Shown piece after piece: positions 1 through 10,593 of a stretch of 64,000 bases of DNA (within the stretch, counting starts at the first letter, position 1; every line of letters starts with the position of its first letter). The translations under genes and the position numbers were made by a program. The notes under the pieces were generated by a model. That model had not been told where the DNA came from, ran no database searches, and was given only the letters and a program-made list of their open reading frames with translations. Source of the stretch: Metridium senile (Eukaryota > Cnidaria > Anthozoa > Actiniaria > Metridiidae); contig OX459102.1 in NCBI GenBank assembly GCA_949775045.1, positions 7,835,073 through 7,899,072 of the forward strand, read 5' to 3'.

Positions 1-1
1 G

Positions 2-256
2 ATCTATCCAATGATATTTGCTATTACGTATATGTTATTTTCTGTGATTTTCTGGGCTGCTAAAGGCACTAATCCAATTAATAACAATCGTTATATATAC
101 GCTGTGATAGATTATAGTAATGCACCGGGTCTTGCAGTAGGGTTGTTTGCGGGTATAGTTCTAGTAGCTATGCCTCTAGTACAGTTATTTATGTATGGGA
201 TGTACAGGTTAAGAGAGTTTGTTGCTGGAAAATACGGTCGTACTGATCAGCGGTAG
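2..256 (+). CDS. rolling stone-like membrane protein, C-terminal exon (partial)
   Basis: An open frame enters at the left edge (frame from base 2) and stops at TAG 254-256, giving about 84 residues. It contains two hydrophobic segments (start of the frame to about residue 20, and about 43-65), a loop with WAAKGTNP and YIYAVIDYSN, and a short basic tail. This layout (WAAxGTN, then YIYxxxDWSNP, then a last helix) resembles the C-terminus of rolling stone (rost)/androgen-induced-type multi-pass proteins, a family first studied in Drosophila myoblast fusion. The upstream exons lie outside the window, so start and length are unknown. The name rests on recollection of the family only. Confidence 0.55.
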   Translation: MYPMIFAITYMLFSVIFWAAKGTNPINNNRYIYAVIDYSNAPGLAVGLFAGIVLVAMPLVQLFMYGMYRLREFVAGKYGRTDQR

Positions 257-842
257 TTAAGATGTATCTGCCTTCATACCAGCTGGTGGAGGGGAAAGGT
301 TTTCTAGTATTGAATATGTAAACAATAGCATTTTATACTAAAGTCCTGTCCGCACTAAATCGTTTTCGCAGCGAGCTATAGCTACGTACCATTTTTATGG
401 GAGAACAACACTAAAATGTTGCCAAAACGCATAAGTATTTACATGGCCTAATGCTCATTACAATATTGTCCACAAATCCTTGTAACAAAGATGTACTAAT
501 TAGTGTGTAAAACTCAGAGCCATGCAGTATCGTTCGTATTCAGGGTATTTTACTGTTCTTTTTCAACCCTCAAGACTGGTTTACACGAGCGTCATAATCA
601 TAAGCAAAGAAAACAAAAGAAAACAAATACCAAAGTGTTTCCTTTTCTAATTTCTTTTGTTTTGCTTATGGTTATATGACGCAGTGTACTGAAACCAGGC
701 TTTAATAGACCTCGTTAACCCACTCTTGTTTAGTGGTTTTAACTATCTGCATGCACATGCAAAACACGCTTTAGCTTATCTATCTTTCTTTGATGCAGCT
801 CAATTCCATTGTGTTCTTAATTTGGTTGTTATTTGACTATTA
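257..842. other. intergenic, with an inverted-repeat element at 573-703
   Basis: No gene is seen. Bases 573-703 form an imperfect inverted repeat of about 50 bp per arm (the left arm reads CTGGTTTACACGAGCGTCAT, the right arm is its diverged reverse complement) around a short centre. This is a MITE-like foldback. The rest is AT-rich with no recognisable signal. Confidence 0.5.
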
Positions 843-1321
843 AGCGGCGTTTACACGAGCAATTTTTCCTTGACAAGTTTTCCTTGACAAGGAAAAATTG
901 CTCGTGTAGATGGAGTAAATGAATAATTTTTCCTTGACAAGGAAAAGCTAGCATGTTGGCTTTTCCTTGACAAGGAAATATTGTCAAGGATGAAATTTGC
1001 TCGTGTAGACGGACAACAAGGAAAATGTGGCAAGGAATATTAATGAGATTAGTTCCCAGTATTTTCGCACGATCAGTCAAAATACGCCATTTTGTTTTTT
1101 ACTAGACAAGGGACTGGAACCAATATTATGTTAGTACTCCGCTGATAGCAAGGCATTGCGGGCACAACCTAAACTTGTCATGGAAAACTTGTCATCATCT
1201 ACACGAGCAAGGAAACCTTGTCAATATAAAATTGTCAAGGAAAACTTGCGGATCGTCTACACGAGCAATGAAAATTGTCAAGGATACTTGTCAAGGAAAA
1301 ATTGCTCGTGTATACGCCGCT
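843..1321. mobile_element. PIF/Harbinger-type MITE (479 bp)
   Basis: The ends are inverted: AGCGGCGTTTACACGAGC on the left and its near-exact reverse complement on the right, extending about 37 bp. TTA lies on both sides (840-842 and 1322-1324), the 3-bp TWA duplication typical of PIF/Harbinger elements. The inside is built from repeated CCTTGACAAGGAAAA palindromes and CTCGTGTAGA/CG boxes, so the transcript would fold heavily. There is no coding capacity; the short open frames across it are fortuitous. Confidence 0.7.
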
Positions 1322-1616
1322 TTACACTAAGTACCTCGCTAAGAACACTTTTGTTTCACGGATTAATTTGAACAGCTCATTTAAAAGAAAAAGTTTTCAC
1401 AACTGAGGTAAAGAAAAACATCACGTGTAATATTATTTAACTTTTAATATCAATAAACTAAGAAAGACAATACTTATGACAAGTTGGAGTTGGTTTTATT
1501 ATTGCAGTACATTTTGTAATACTTTTTTCAAAGTTTTTATTATCTGCCGTCGATAAATGCAGTTATGTAATTATAATTATCTTCGTCCTCGCATGAAATT
1601 CTCACCATCGGCATCA

Positions 1617-3064
1617 CTAAGAGTGGGTCGTCGGCCGTTTTTTTTCACTCGGACGTCCGCTGGTGCGTCGGCTGGGTCGTCGGCTGTTTTTTTCACTCGG
1701 ACGTCCGCTGGGTCGTCGGCTGGTTTTTTCACTCGGACGTCCGCTGGGTCGTCGGCTGGGTCGTCGGCTGGGTCGTCGGCTGGGTTTTCCACTGGGACGG
1801 CGTCCGCTGGGTAGTCGGCTGGGTTTTCCACTGGGACGGCGTCCGCTGGGTCGTCGGCTGGGTTTTCCACTGGGACGGCGTCCGCTGGGTCTGGGCGTAC
1901 TCATTCTCCTTTCATTTTCACCATCATTGTAAGTCTCTGATCCTTGGTTCATATTCTCTGTATCCTGGTTTTCTTGGTTTGTCTCTCCCACTTCTCCTTG
2001 ATCACCTAAAGAACAAATATACGAAATAAATAACGATACCAACACACCGATATTTCTGCCATGAATGTTTTTCTAATACATATATAGTTCATTGTAAAGC
2101 TGAAACGATGTGCCTGAATGCGCTATATAAGCACACATTGCATTACATACTAACCCTTCATGATTATAATCCACTGATGCATGGGTGCAGTGCTTTTTCT
2201 ATAGCACTCCGTACATATAGCTGCATGTATGATTTTAAACTCGTCGAGTTTTTGCAAAGTTCGATACCTAAGTACGAATTATATTATTTTTTTCGTGTTG
2301 GTAAGTTTTATTTACCCGATTGAACCATTTCTTCTTCTAAGACATCGCTTGTCCACTCTTCTGCAGATGCATCTATAGAAAAACAATGAACAGAAATGGT
2401 CACTATGTCATTCTTTGATTCACTGAAAGCAACACAGTTAAAACGCGCTCGAGCTATCATATAGCAAATCTGATTTTGCGGGGTTGAAATATTGAGAAAT
2501 CTAGTCGTAACAGTGAGCTCATATAGTCAACGAAGCCGTGCCGAGATTGCAATTGAGTGGAATAATTGTTTTATTATACCCACATCGACTGGATTATGAC
2601 ACATATAGACTTTTAACTATTTTCAACTTGAACAATTATTTACAAACTAGCAAATAAAGCAGCATTTGAACAAACCCGCAAAACTGACCGAAGCAGTAGC
2701 TTTTTGTATTATAAAATTCTGTAATATTAATTATTCAAACATAAGAAATAAAATATACATTTTTACCATCAAATCATTTGTTGCTTTTTTGTATTTTTAA
2801 AGTTATAATTTCTAGTAAATATTTCATATTGTTCAAACTCAGTTCGGCAAAACCCGCCGCCATTTTGTTTTCTTCTCTACTATACGGTGTATGAGCTGAT
2901 AGTTTGACAGAGGAACCAATCAGAGCGCGTGATTGCTGATTTCTTTAAAACCAAATTATACCTTCTTCGGCAAAGTCAACCAATAATAGATTCGGATCCT
3001 CGAGCTCTGGAGAAAGAGCGATAGCAAGACCAACAACCAGTAACAGTACAACAAACGTCTTCAT
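1617..3064 (-). CDS. secreted acidic/cationic Arg-Pro-Ser-Gly repeat protein, copy 1
   Basis: Three exons: 3064-2962, 2372-2316 and 2005-1617, all with GT-AG borders and phase-1 introns, giving 182 aa. Residues 1-17 are a signal peptide ([17 protein letters not shown]). Residues 18 to about 84 are acidic and Asn/Gln-rich ([27 protein letters not shown]) and end at a dibasic ENERR. The rest is a strongly basic array of [16 protein letters not shown] units followed by PTTHS-stop. A signal, an acidic pro-part, a dibasic site and a cationic tail resemble precursors of cationic peptides (for example the arminins of Hydra), but I see no sequence kinship. The gene is not recognised. Poly-T runs in the array could shift the frame, and another frame stays open over 1577-1870. 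A paralogue lies 1.6 kb away, at 4639-5769. Confidence 0.75.
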
Positions 3065-3135
3065 CTTGCTAGTTCAGAGAGATATTCTTCCTACGATGTC
3101 TTGATTCGTTTGTACTAAGAATGAAAACCTCGCTG

Positions 3136-3143
3136 TATTTATA
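3136..3143 (-). promoter_or_regulatory. TATA box of RPSG gene copy 1
   Basis: TATAAATA on the minus strand, about 75 bp upstream of the ATG. The block from here to the ATG, including the 5'UTR, is nearly identical to the one in front of copy 2 (TATA 5841-5848), which supports a shared promoter and first exon. Confidence 0.7.
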
Positions 3144-3149
3144 GTCGCC

Positions 3150-4638
3150 ATGGCCTAAGAAATATGGTTGTTATTCTTACAAAGAATGACTATGCACACC
3201 CGTCAAGTCTCTTGTGATTTCAAATACAAAAAAAAAATACACAAACTGAAATGAGAACGAACCTACGCCCACATTCTTTTAGAGCACAGTCCATGAAATA
3301 GAATCAGTATTTGCTACCGTGTAATAGTCTTTTATTTAGTGACTATTATAGTCACCATCAAAAACAAGTAAAGTTGTAATGAGGTATATTGTATCTTTTG
3401 TATTTGATGTTTCTTGTTCAGTAATAGCGACTAAATAGTCATTGTTAGTTAGTAACTATTTTTGTTTTATTTCAATGGTCATTTTCGCTCTAACAAAATG
3501 CAAACTAGCTCCACCCAAGACAGATTTCATTAAGGGGTTTAGACCAATCCAATGGATGCATGCATGTATTTATTACTCAGCCAGAAACATCAAATACAAA
3601 GGAAACAATACCTTTAATATTAAAATTTCGTGCAATGTACACTGAAATCTGAATTCCCCACTGGCACACATCGATCTCGTGGAGTCAGTGCTGTTAATCG
3701 TCGATAACGCCCGCAAAGCGAACATTTCAGCGAACTCAATCTTAATATTATAGAGTGAAGTCATTTAATCCGTGAAATAGATATGACTAATACACCTTGC
3801 AGTCCCTAATATAATTCCATTGTTTTCTTTTGTGTCTATTTGACTATTACACCTTGACTATTTAATTTTGTTTCACGGGTTAAATGTCTTCACTGTAAGC
3901 GCTAGACACTTTTCGTTTGTTCTTTATAGGCAAATACAGTCAACAATAAACTCGAAATTTCTTCACTCTGCCTACAGCCTCGTGCATGCAGTATTTAAAA
4001 TTTCTCGTTCATTGAACAGTCAGTGCGTGCCTTTGCCGATAAAGAACTCACTTCAGTCTCTAACCCCTAAATAGAAAAGCACGCTGCCTCGGTGTTGTCT
4101 ATTAATTCAGTAGCAATATCATTATATTTCATGTATAAAGTGTTTGCGCTCTATTCCACAGTACTATATTTTATGGCGAGGGGAAACGTTTTCTAACAAG
4201 AAAATATGTCAACATTCACTAAGGCCCTGTCCGCACTAAACTGCTTTCGGAGCGTTTTCATATTGTTTTCTATTTCTTGAGCCTAAATGTATATAAATGC
4301 AATAAAGTTCACAGATCCTTGAAACAACGTGTACTATAATTAGTGTGCTAAAGTCAGAGCAAAGTAAAGTCACTTTAGTTCATCTATCACTCTTTGATGC
4401 ATCTCAATTCCATTGTGTTCTTTGGTTGTTATTGACTATTACACACTAATACACTTTGTTTCACGGGTTACTGAAAACAACTCTAGTTCTTGAAGAAAGA
4501 AAAACATTAACTGTAATTTCATTTAACTTTTAATATCAATAAAGAGAGCAACTACTTATGACAAGTTAGAATTGGTTAAAAGTAATTATAAGGATCTTCC
4601 TCCTCGAAACATTCAACATCGGCATCAGTAGGAGTGGG
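3150..4638. other. intergenic with a TA-flanked MITE at 3753-3895
   Basis: Bases 3753-3895 are an inverted-repeat element. The left end is GAGTGAAGTCATTTAATCCG; the right end, read on the other strand, is CAGTGAAGACATTTAACCCG. TA lies on both sides (3751-3752, 3896-3897). A second copy is at 7775-7923. A related half-element with CTTTGATGCATCTCAATTCC and a TTTCACGGGTTA end occupies about 4380-4490, and similar fragments sit at 790-840 and 1325-1375. No gene is seen. Confidence 0.5.
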
Positions 4639-5769
4639 TTATCCGCTAGGTTTTCCACTTGGTCGTCGGCCGGGTCGTCCGCTGGGTCGTCCGCTGGGGT
4701 GGCGTTTTCTACCTGGACCGTCTTCGCTGGGTCGTCCGCTGGGCCGTCGGCCGGGTCGTCTGCTGGGTCGTCCGCTGGGTCGTCGGCCGGGTCGTCCGCT
4801 GGGTCGTCGGCCGGGTCGTCCGCTGGGACGTCCGCTGGGTCGTCGGCCGGGTCGTCCGCTGGGTCGTCGGCCGGATCGTCCGCTGGGTCTTGGCGTACTC
4901 ATTCTCCTTTCATTTTCACCATCATTGTAAGTCTCCGATCCTTGGTTCATATTCTCTGTATCCTGGTTTTCTTGGTTTGTCTCTCCCACTTCTCCTTCAC
5001 CTAAAGAACAAATATACGAAAAGAAAAGCGAATTTGTTACAAACAAACAGATATTTTTCCAATCAAATGTTTTCCTAATACATATATAGTTAATTGTAAA
5101 GCGCATGGAGACGATGTGGAATGCTACTATAGAAGCACACATGTACATTACATATCAGTACAAACGCCTAATGCATGATTGTAAGCCACGTGGCTGCATT
5201 GTGTGCCTTCAGTACCCGTCCGTACATATAGTTAATTGTAAAGCGCATCGAGTATTTGCAAAATTCGATACCTATAGGTACGAATTAAATTATACTATTT
5301 TTTTGTGTTGGGAGTGGTCAGTTTTATTTACCTGATTGAACCATTTCTTCTTCCAAGACATCGCTTGTCAACTCTTCTGCAGATGCATTTATAGAAAAAC
5401 AATGAACATAAATGGTCACTATGTCGTTTCATTCGATTCACGGTAAGCAAACTAAAGGCCCGGGCAAACGGTTTCAACATTTGTTTTAACATCCGTTCGA
5501 GTTTGTTTAATGGCAATAATGTTAAACGCTTTTAAACTCTTTATACATCAATTCAACATCGATTCAACACGTTTCAACAATGTTGAATGAGCCGTTTAAA
5601 AGCGTTTAAACATTGCCATTCAACAAAATCGAACGGATGTTGAAGCAAATGTTGAAACCGTTTGCCCGGTCCTTAGAACCATTACTATCATACCTAAGTA
5701 GTCTTCGTCAAACTCAACTTGAGCAATAGCAAGACCAACAACCAGTAACAGTACAACAAACGTCTTCAT
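4639..5769 (-). CDS. secreted acidic/cationic Arg-Pro-Ser-Gly repeat protein, copy 2
   Basis: Paralogue of the gene at 1617-3064, with exons 5769-5694, 5376-5332 and 5000-4639, giving 160 aa. The signal peptide ([16 protein letters not shown]) and the acidic block [20 protein letters not shown] are the same as in copy 1. Residues 17-25 differ (QVEFDEDYL), and the basic tail uses RRPSGRPG/RPSGRPS units ending PSGKPSG. The exon-2 acceptor used in copy 1 is mutated here (CTATAG to CTATAA). The next AG, 12 nt downstream (CTGCAG), keeps the frame and would drop four residues (DASA). After the stop the same frame continues to an acidic end (ADVECFEEEDPYNYF), so an older, longer C-terminus may have been cut by a nonsense change. 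Intron 1 contains the MITE at 5455-5673. Confidence 0.7.
5455..5673. mobile_element. MITE with about 60-bp inverted ends, in intron 1 of copy 2
   Basis: The arms begin AAGGCCCGGGCAAACGGTTT and, on the other strand, AGGACCGGGCAAACGGTTTC, and stay paired through CATCCGTTCGA and GGCAAT, with a short centre. TA flanks both sides. It ends about 20 bp from the splice donor of exon 1. A fragment of the same end is at about 40807-40855. Confidence 0.65.
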
Positions 5770-5840
5770 CTTGCTAGCTCAGAGAGATATTCTTCCTACG
5801 ATGTCTTGATTCGTCTGTACTAAGAATGAAAACCTCGCTG

Positions 5841-5848
5841 TATTTATA
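5841..5848 (-). promoter_or_regulatory. TATA box of RPSG gene copy 2
   Basis: TATAAATA in the same sequence context and at the same distance from the ATG as in copy 1. Confidence 0.7.
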
Positions 5849-6309
5849 GTCGCCATGGCCTAAGAAATATGACTGTTATTCTTACAAAGAATGACTATAT
5901 GCACACACTGTCAGGTGAAGTCTCTTGTGATTTGAAACATTTGTCTTAAAAAAAACAAATGCACAAACTGAAGAACGTACCTACGCCCACATTCTTTAAA
6001 AGCACTAACACTCCATGAAATAGAATAAAATTGCTATTGTGTAATATTCTTTATTTGGTCATTATTAGTCACTATCAAAGACAAGTAAAGTTGTAACTAG
6101 GTATTCTTTCCCTTTGTATTTGATATTTCTAGATGAGTGCAAGATACTGACTAAATAGTCACTAAGTTTAATCTATTATAGTTCGTGCCTATTTTTGTTT
6201 TATTTCAATGGTCATTTTGTTTTACTCTAACAAACAAACTAGCTCCACCCAAGACAGATTTCATTAAGGAATTTAGACCAATCCAACAAATTGCATTTGT
6301 TACTCAACC

Positions 6310-6705
6310 AGAAATATTGGCATTCTATTCCACAGTAGCAATATGATTCTATTTCGTGGATATAGTGTTTGCACTCTATTACTCAGTAGCAATATGATTC
6401 TATTTCGTGGATATAGTGTTTGCGCTCTATTCCACAGTAGCAATATGATTCTATTTCGTGGATATAGTGTTTGCACTCTATTCCACAGTAGCAATATGAT
6501 TCTATTTCATTGATATAGTGTTTGCGCTCTATTCCACAGTAGCAATATGATTCTATTTCGTGGATATATAGTGTTTGCGCTCTATTCCACAGTAGCAATA
6601 TGATTCTATTTCCTGGATAAAGTGTTTGCGCTCGTCTATTCGATCCACAGTAGCAATATAATTTGATTCTATTTCATGGATATAGCGTTTGTGTTCTATT
6701 CCTAA
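6310..6705. repeat. minisatellite, about 58-bp unit, seven copies
   Basis: Tandem copies of a unit containing TTCCACAGTAGCAATATGAT, a TCTATTTCGTGGATATAG block and GTGTTTGCGCTCTA. Later units carry small insertions. Single related units occur at about 4115-4165 and about 7400-7440, so the unit is dispersed around this gene cluster. Confidence 0.8.
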
Positions 6706-6936
6706 GTAGGGTGATGGGAGGAGATTCATTGTTTCTTTGTTCTTATATCAGTTCTAAAAAAAAAAATTTCCAATCACTTGAAACTTCACGTGCGCACAAA
6801 GTCATTCCACTTACGGAATAACAGACGATTTGTTGATGTCATGGAAATTAATTATAGAAATACAGCAAGGCTTTCATTCTTAGTACAGAGGAATCCGGCA
6901 AGACATCGTAGAAGATTATCTCTCTGAACTAGCAAG

Positions 6937-7035
6937 ATGAAGACGTTTATTATACTGTTACTGGTTGTTGGTCTTGCTATCGCTCTTCCTCGGGAGCTCA
7001 AATTAAGTGATGTACTACTTGCACAGATACTCTGA
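6937..7035 (+). pseudogene. solitary exon-1 relic of the RPSG secreted-protein family
   Basis: ATG at 6937 opens [20 protein letters not shown], the signal peptide of the two neighbours with two substitutions, then diverges and stops at TGA 7033-7035 (32 aa). The 5' flank (CTCTCTGAACTAGCAAG) is also the family leader. No matching exon 2 or acidic exon 3 was found downstream on this strand, so it reads as a truncated, inverted duplicate. It could still encode a tiny secreted peptide. Confidence 0.6.
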
Positions 7036-8883
7036 TCGAGTCGGCATCTACCGGACGACAAAATATAATATACAACAAAAAGAGAAAAATGATTACTGAT
7101 GGTTTAAAGCAAAAGTTCAACTTGTCATGAGTAGTGGAAAGTTTCTCTTTATTGATAATACTTAAAATGAAATTGAAGTACGTGCCTTTCTTTTTTCAAG
7201 TGCATGCTAAACAACGCTCAAACAACGGAGCCGATGCTTTCGACGTGGTTTTGGATAGGAATATGCCACTATAGTTGTCACTAAAACCTGACCCTATTAT
7301 AAAGGCCACTCAGTCAAGAATAAAACAAAACCCATACCCTATTCAAGAGTAATCGAAAAATGAGCACTATTTGTTGTAGTATGTTGGTTCTGTATAGAGC
7401 GCAAACACTATATCCATGAAATAGAATCAAATTGCTACAGTGCATGACTAGAGCACTCAGTCTGACAAACACTATAACCATGAAATAGAGTGATTTTCCA
7501 TCGTCTGTGAAAGAAAAATGACTAGCTTGTAGTAGTGCGTAATATAGTTGGTAATAGATACAAAGAGACTAGAAGAGTCAATTTATGTGTGTCATACAAT
7601 AAATTAATTCGATCATAGCAATCATTTATTCTAAAGATTAATACACAAGAAACTGCAGTGACTTTATAACCTGATATAACAAATCGTCATTGTAGTCTTG
7701 ATTGTCTTTCTTTCTGCATTTGCATTCTTATTTCTAAATTGTACAATTTGTGAGTGGTCTCATGTAGTATGGTAGAGTGAAGTCATTTAAGTCATTTAAC
7801 CCGTGAAATAGATATTAGACTAATACACCTATAATTAGCAGTCTATAATTCCATTGTTTTCTTTTGTGTCTATTTGACTATTACACTTTAGCATGTTATT
7901 TCACTGGTTAAATGCCTTCACTATAGTGTAGTTAGTAGTACTAACTACCAACAGGTAATACCATGTATTATGCGTACTATATTTTCACAGACGACAGAAA
8001 ATCACTATAGGCTAGCTAGAATCAATACTTCTTATTAAATCACTATAAGTCACTATCAAAGACAAGTAAAGTTGTAACGAGGTATTGTTTCCCTTTGTAT
8101 TCAATGTTTCGGGTTGAGTGATACGTTGAGCTTTAGTGACAACGAGTACGAGATTGAGTACGAGTACGAGTTTTAAAATTGGCCTTGTGTGTATTGTTGA
8201 TACTGAATTACATTCCACTTCTTGTTTTTATTCATTTGGTGCATGTCTCAATCTATACACAGGACCACAATTCATCATCAACAACACACAGAAGGCCAAT
8301 TTCAAAACTTGTACTCAATCTCGTACTCGTTGTCAAATCTAAAGTTCCCTACTAACCAAATAGTCACTACATACGAACTATTGGTTAATAACTCTTTTGT
8401 TTTTAATTCATGTTTTATAAACTATATTTATTCTAGTGGTTCCAAAAATATCAACACAATTTATTTTTGGATTGCGTGACAAAAACAACTGAAGCGTAAT
8501 CGCAAAAAGAGAAAAAAAAAAATGTCAGCCTTTTTATGAATACGAATTAAAATATTCGAAAATAAACTATATAAAATAAATAGTTTTTATAATATTTGTG
8601 AACACAAATGTATATTCGAAATTAGTAGCTCAATTTGGCTAAATCGGTGGCAGATATTAAAGCAGAAAGTCTATTTTCAAATAACATTATTTGATTTCTA
8701 TTATCATTAAAACAAGGAATGTGATTGGATGGGCGGTAGATTGACAATAAGAGGTCAAACGATGATTGCTGCAGGTTGATAATATATATAAATATCTCCT
8801 ATTGAGCGCTTTCACAAAGCAGTTTATCTCATTCAAAGCTGAGCAATCTGGAAGTCTAAAAGCTTCAACGAAAAAGATTTTCC
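7036..8883. other. intergenic with two MITEs and AT-rich sequence
   Basis: Bases 7775-7923 are a second copy of the GAGTGAAG-ended MITE at 3753-3895. Bases 8137-8335 are an inverted-repeat element whose arms read TGACAACGAGTACGAGATTG (both ends, opposite strands) and stay paired to GGCCTT. Bases 7380-7500 hold single minisatellite-type units. The rest, including 200 bp upstream of the RING-NHL gene, shows no clear signal. CTATTGAGCGC at about 8800 may be near its transcription start. Confidence 0.55.
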
Positions 8884-10593
8884 ATGGCGTTTTTCTCAAA
8901 AGCTTCAAGCGACATCGAAAAACTTTCTCCCTCGAATATCACAATTTGTCCTGTCTGCGAGGAAGAGTATGACGATCCTAAGAAACTACCTTGTATGCAT
9001 GTTGTATGTCTTGGGTGCTTGGAACAACTTGTGCCTCATAACTCTTTGATATTACAATGTCCGATTGATGAACAAGAGTTGCCGATGCCCAAAGGTGGCA
9101 TCAATGCTCTTCCATCGGATATGAAGATTGTTAGGCTTCTAGAACTCAGTTCCGGCGGACAGACGCAGAAAAAACCTCGAACGCCAAAGAAAAAGCCGCC
9201 GGCGAAAAAAGCTGACGTTGAGAATAACAGAAAATCTGCGCCCGGAGCCGCGGCCGCGTCGCTTGAAGAAGAAGCTGAAATGGTGAAGAAGTTGATCAGC
9301 GATGCCGTTAGTAAGATTCACGAGGCGTTGAGTGTAAAAGAGAAAGAAATGTTAAAACAAGTTGATGATGTCGTGAGTAAAGAGCTGCGAAGGAGGGCGA
9401 GCACTGCGTCATATTCATCAATGTCATCCGACCACGAATCTGACATGTTGGACTCACCGACGTTTAATGGCGACTCTGTTTTCGAAGATGTTGCTTCTAC
9501 AGCAGAAAGGAATGGATTGAAAGATACGCAGAAAGGAAAAGCTAAGCCGCCAGTTCCACCAAAACGCCCTCCCTCTTTCATCCTCGACCTTACACCGAGT
9601 CGAAAAATGCTACAAATGGCGCGTGAGGAAGGACTAGGAAAGCTTCAGTTTGGACGCAAAATGGCTTTAGCGAGCGCAGACCAGTCTTCGCCTGCTCCTA
9701 TAGCGTCTTCTACGCCTACCTACGGTGGCGCCGCCGAGGTCGTAGGCTGCATCAACTTGCCGAACAGATACAAGAGGACTTTTAATCCAACAGCGGTTGC
9801 AACAAGCCATGATGGTCATGTTGCGATATCTGACTATGGCAGCGAGTGCGTGCTGTTGTTTGATACTGAAGGCAACTTTGTGAGGAAGATAGGAGAAGGA
9901 GATTGTAATGAAGCAGGTTTGGAAGGTCCTGACGGGCTAGCTTATCTACCCGATAACAACCTAGTGGTCTCGGACAGCCCTCTCGATGGCGTGCAGGCTC
10001 TCAAAGTCTACGACGTTGATGGAAATTACTTGAAAACAATCGTGGAGCAAGACGAAGGCGAGGATAGTGAAAATGTCCTCTTTGGTCGTATAACAGTCGA
10101 CCCCGACGGAAGAATCGCACTCGCTTGCTCGGGTGACGAACCGTGCGTTCGTGTCTACGACAGCGAAGGTAAACTTCTCTTAGAATTCGGCGACGGGATT
10201 TTACACGGCCCGCAGAAAGCGCTCTTCCATGATGGCAAGTACTTCGTGTCCGACTCCAACGTCGAACGACATAAATGCAATATTAAGATGTTTGACAAAA
10301 TGGGCAAACTTCTTTGTATGTTTGACGATAACAAGCTTAATGTCGGGGAGCAGGATAGTTTGGGACTTGATGTGACATATCCGATACACATCGCTTGTGA
10401 CAGAGGCACAATTGTAGCGTACCATGGACTGACGAAATCCATCAACCTATACAAGAGCGACGGTTCGTTCGTAATTACGTTTAGGACTGTCACGGGAATA
10501 AGAGATATTGCTATTAATGATGAAGGAAACATCGTCGCATCGTGTGGAGAAGATAGTATGTTACCGCGAAGTGTGCAAATACTGCGATATTAA
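8884..10593 (+). CDS. RING finger plus NHL-repeat protein (TRIM-NHL-like E3 ligase)
   Basis: Intronless, 569 aa. Residues 22-62 are a RING with C22, C25, C37, H39, C42, C45, C59 and D62 as ligands (C3HC3D; CPVC, CMHVVC, CPID), so an E2-binding ubiquitin ligase activity is expected. Residues 85-130 are Lys/Pro-rich, about 105-165 helical with many Glu/Lys, about 170-235 Ser/Asp-rich with a PPVPPKRPP proline motif. Residues about 280-569 form six NHL-type blades (DYGSECVLLFDTEGNFVRKI; DGLAYLPDNNLVVSDS; VKVYD-type ends; final GIRDIAINDEGNIVAS). No B-box is visible, so it differs from canonical TRIM2/3/32/71. Single-exon RING-NHL genes often expand by retroposition in invertebrates. Substrate unknown. 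The ATG at 8884 has a good context (TCCATGG). Confidence 0.85.
   Translation: MAFFSKASSDIEKLSPSNITICPVCEEEYDDPKKLPCMHVVCLGCLEQLVPHNSLILQCPIDEQELPMPKGGINALPSDMKIVRLLELSSGGQTQKKPRTPKKKPPAKKADVENNRKSAPGAAAASLEEEAEMVKKLISDAVSKIHEALSVKEKEMLKQVDDVVSKELRRRASTASYSSMSSDHESDMLDSPTFNGDSVFEDVASTAERNGLKDTQKGKAKPPVPPKRPPSFILDLTPSRKMLQMAREEGLGKLQFGRKMALASADQSSPAPIASSTPTYGGAAEVVGCINLPNRYKRTFNPTAVATSHDGHVAISDYGSECVLLFDTEGNFVRKIGEGDCNEAGLEGPDGLAYLPDNNLVVSDSPLDGVQALKVYDVDGNYLKTIVEQDEGEDSENVLFGRITVDPDGRIALACSGDEPCVRVYDSEGKLLLEFGDGILHGPQKALFHDGKYFVSDSNVERHKCNIKMFDKMGKLLCMFDDNKLNVGEQDSLGLDVTYPIHIACDRGTIVAYHGLTKSINLYKSDGSFVITFRTVTGIRDIAINDEGNIVASCGEDSMLPRSVQILRY

Noticed and set aside
829..1371. Several short frames around 1 kb
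   Set aside because: They lie in the inverted repeats of the Harbinger-type MITE.
1577..1870. Alternative minus-strand frame (NPADDPAD repeats) across RPSG exon 3
   Set aside because: The phase-1 splice from exon 2 leads into the RPSG frame, and copy 2 uses the same frame; however, a slip in a poly-T run could join them, so this is not excluded.
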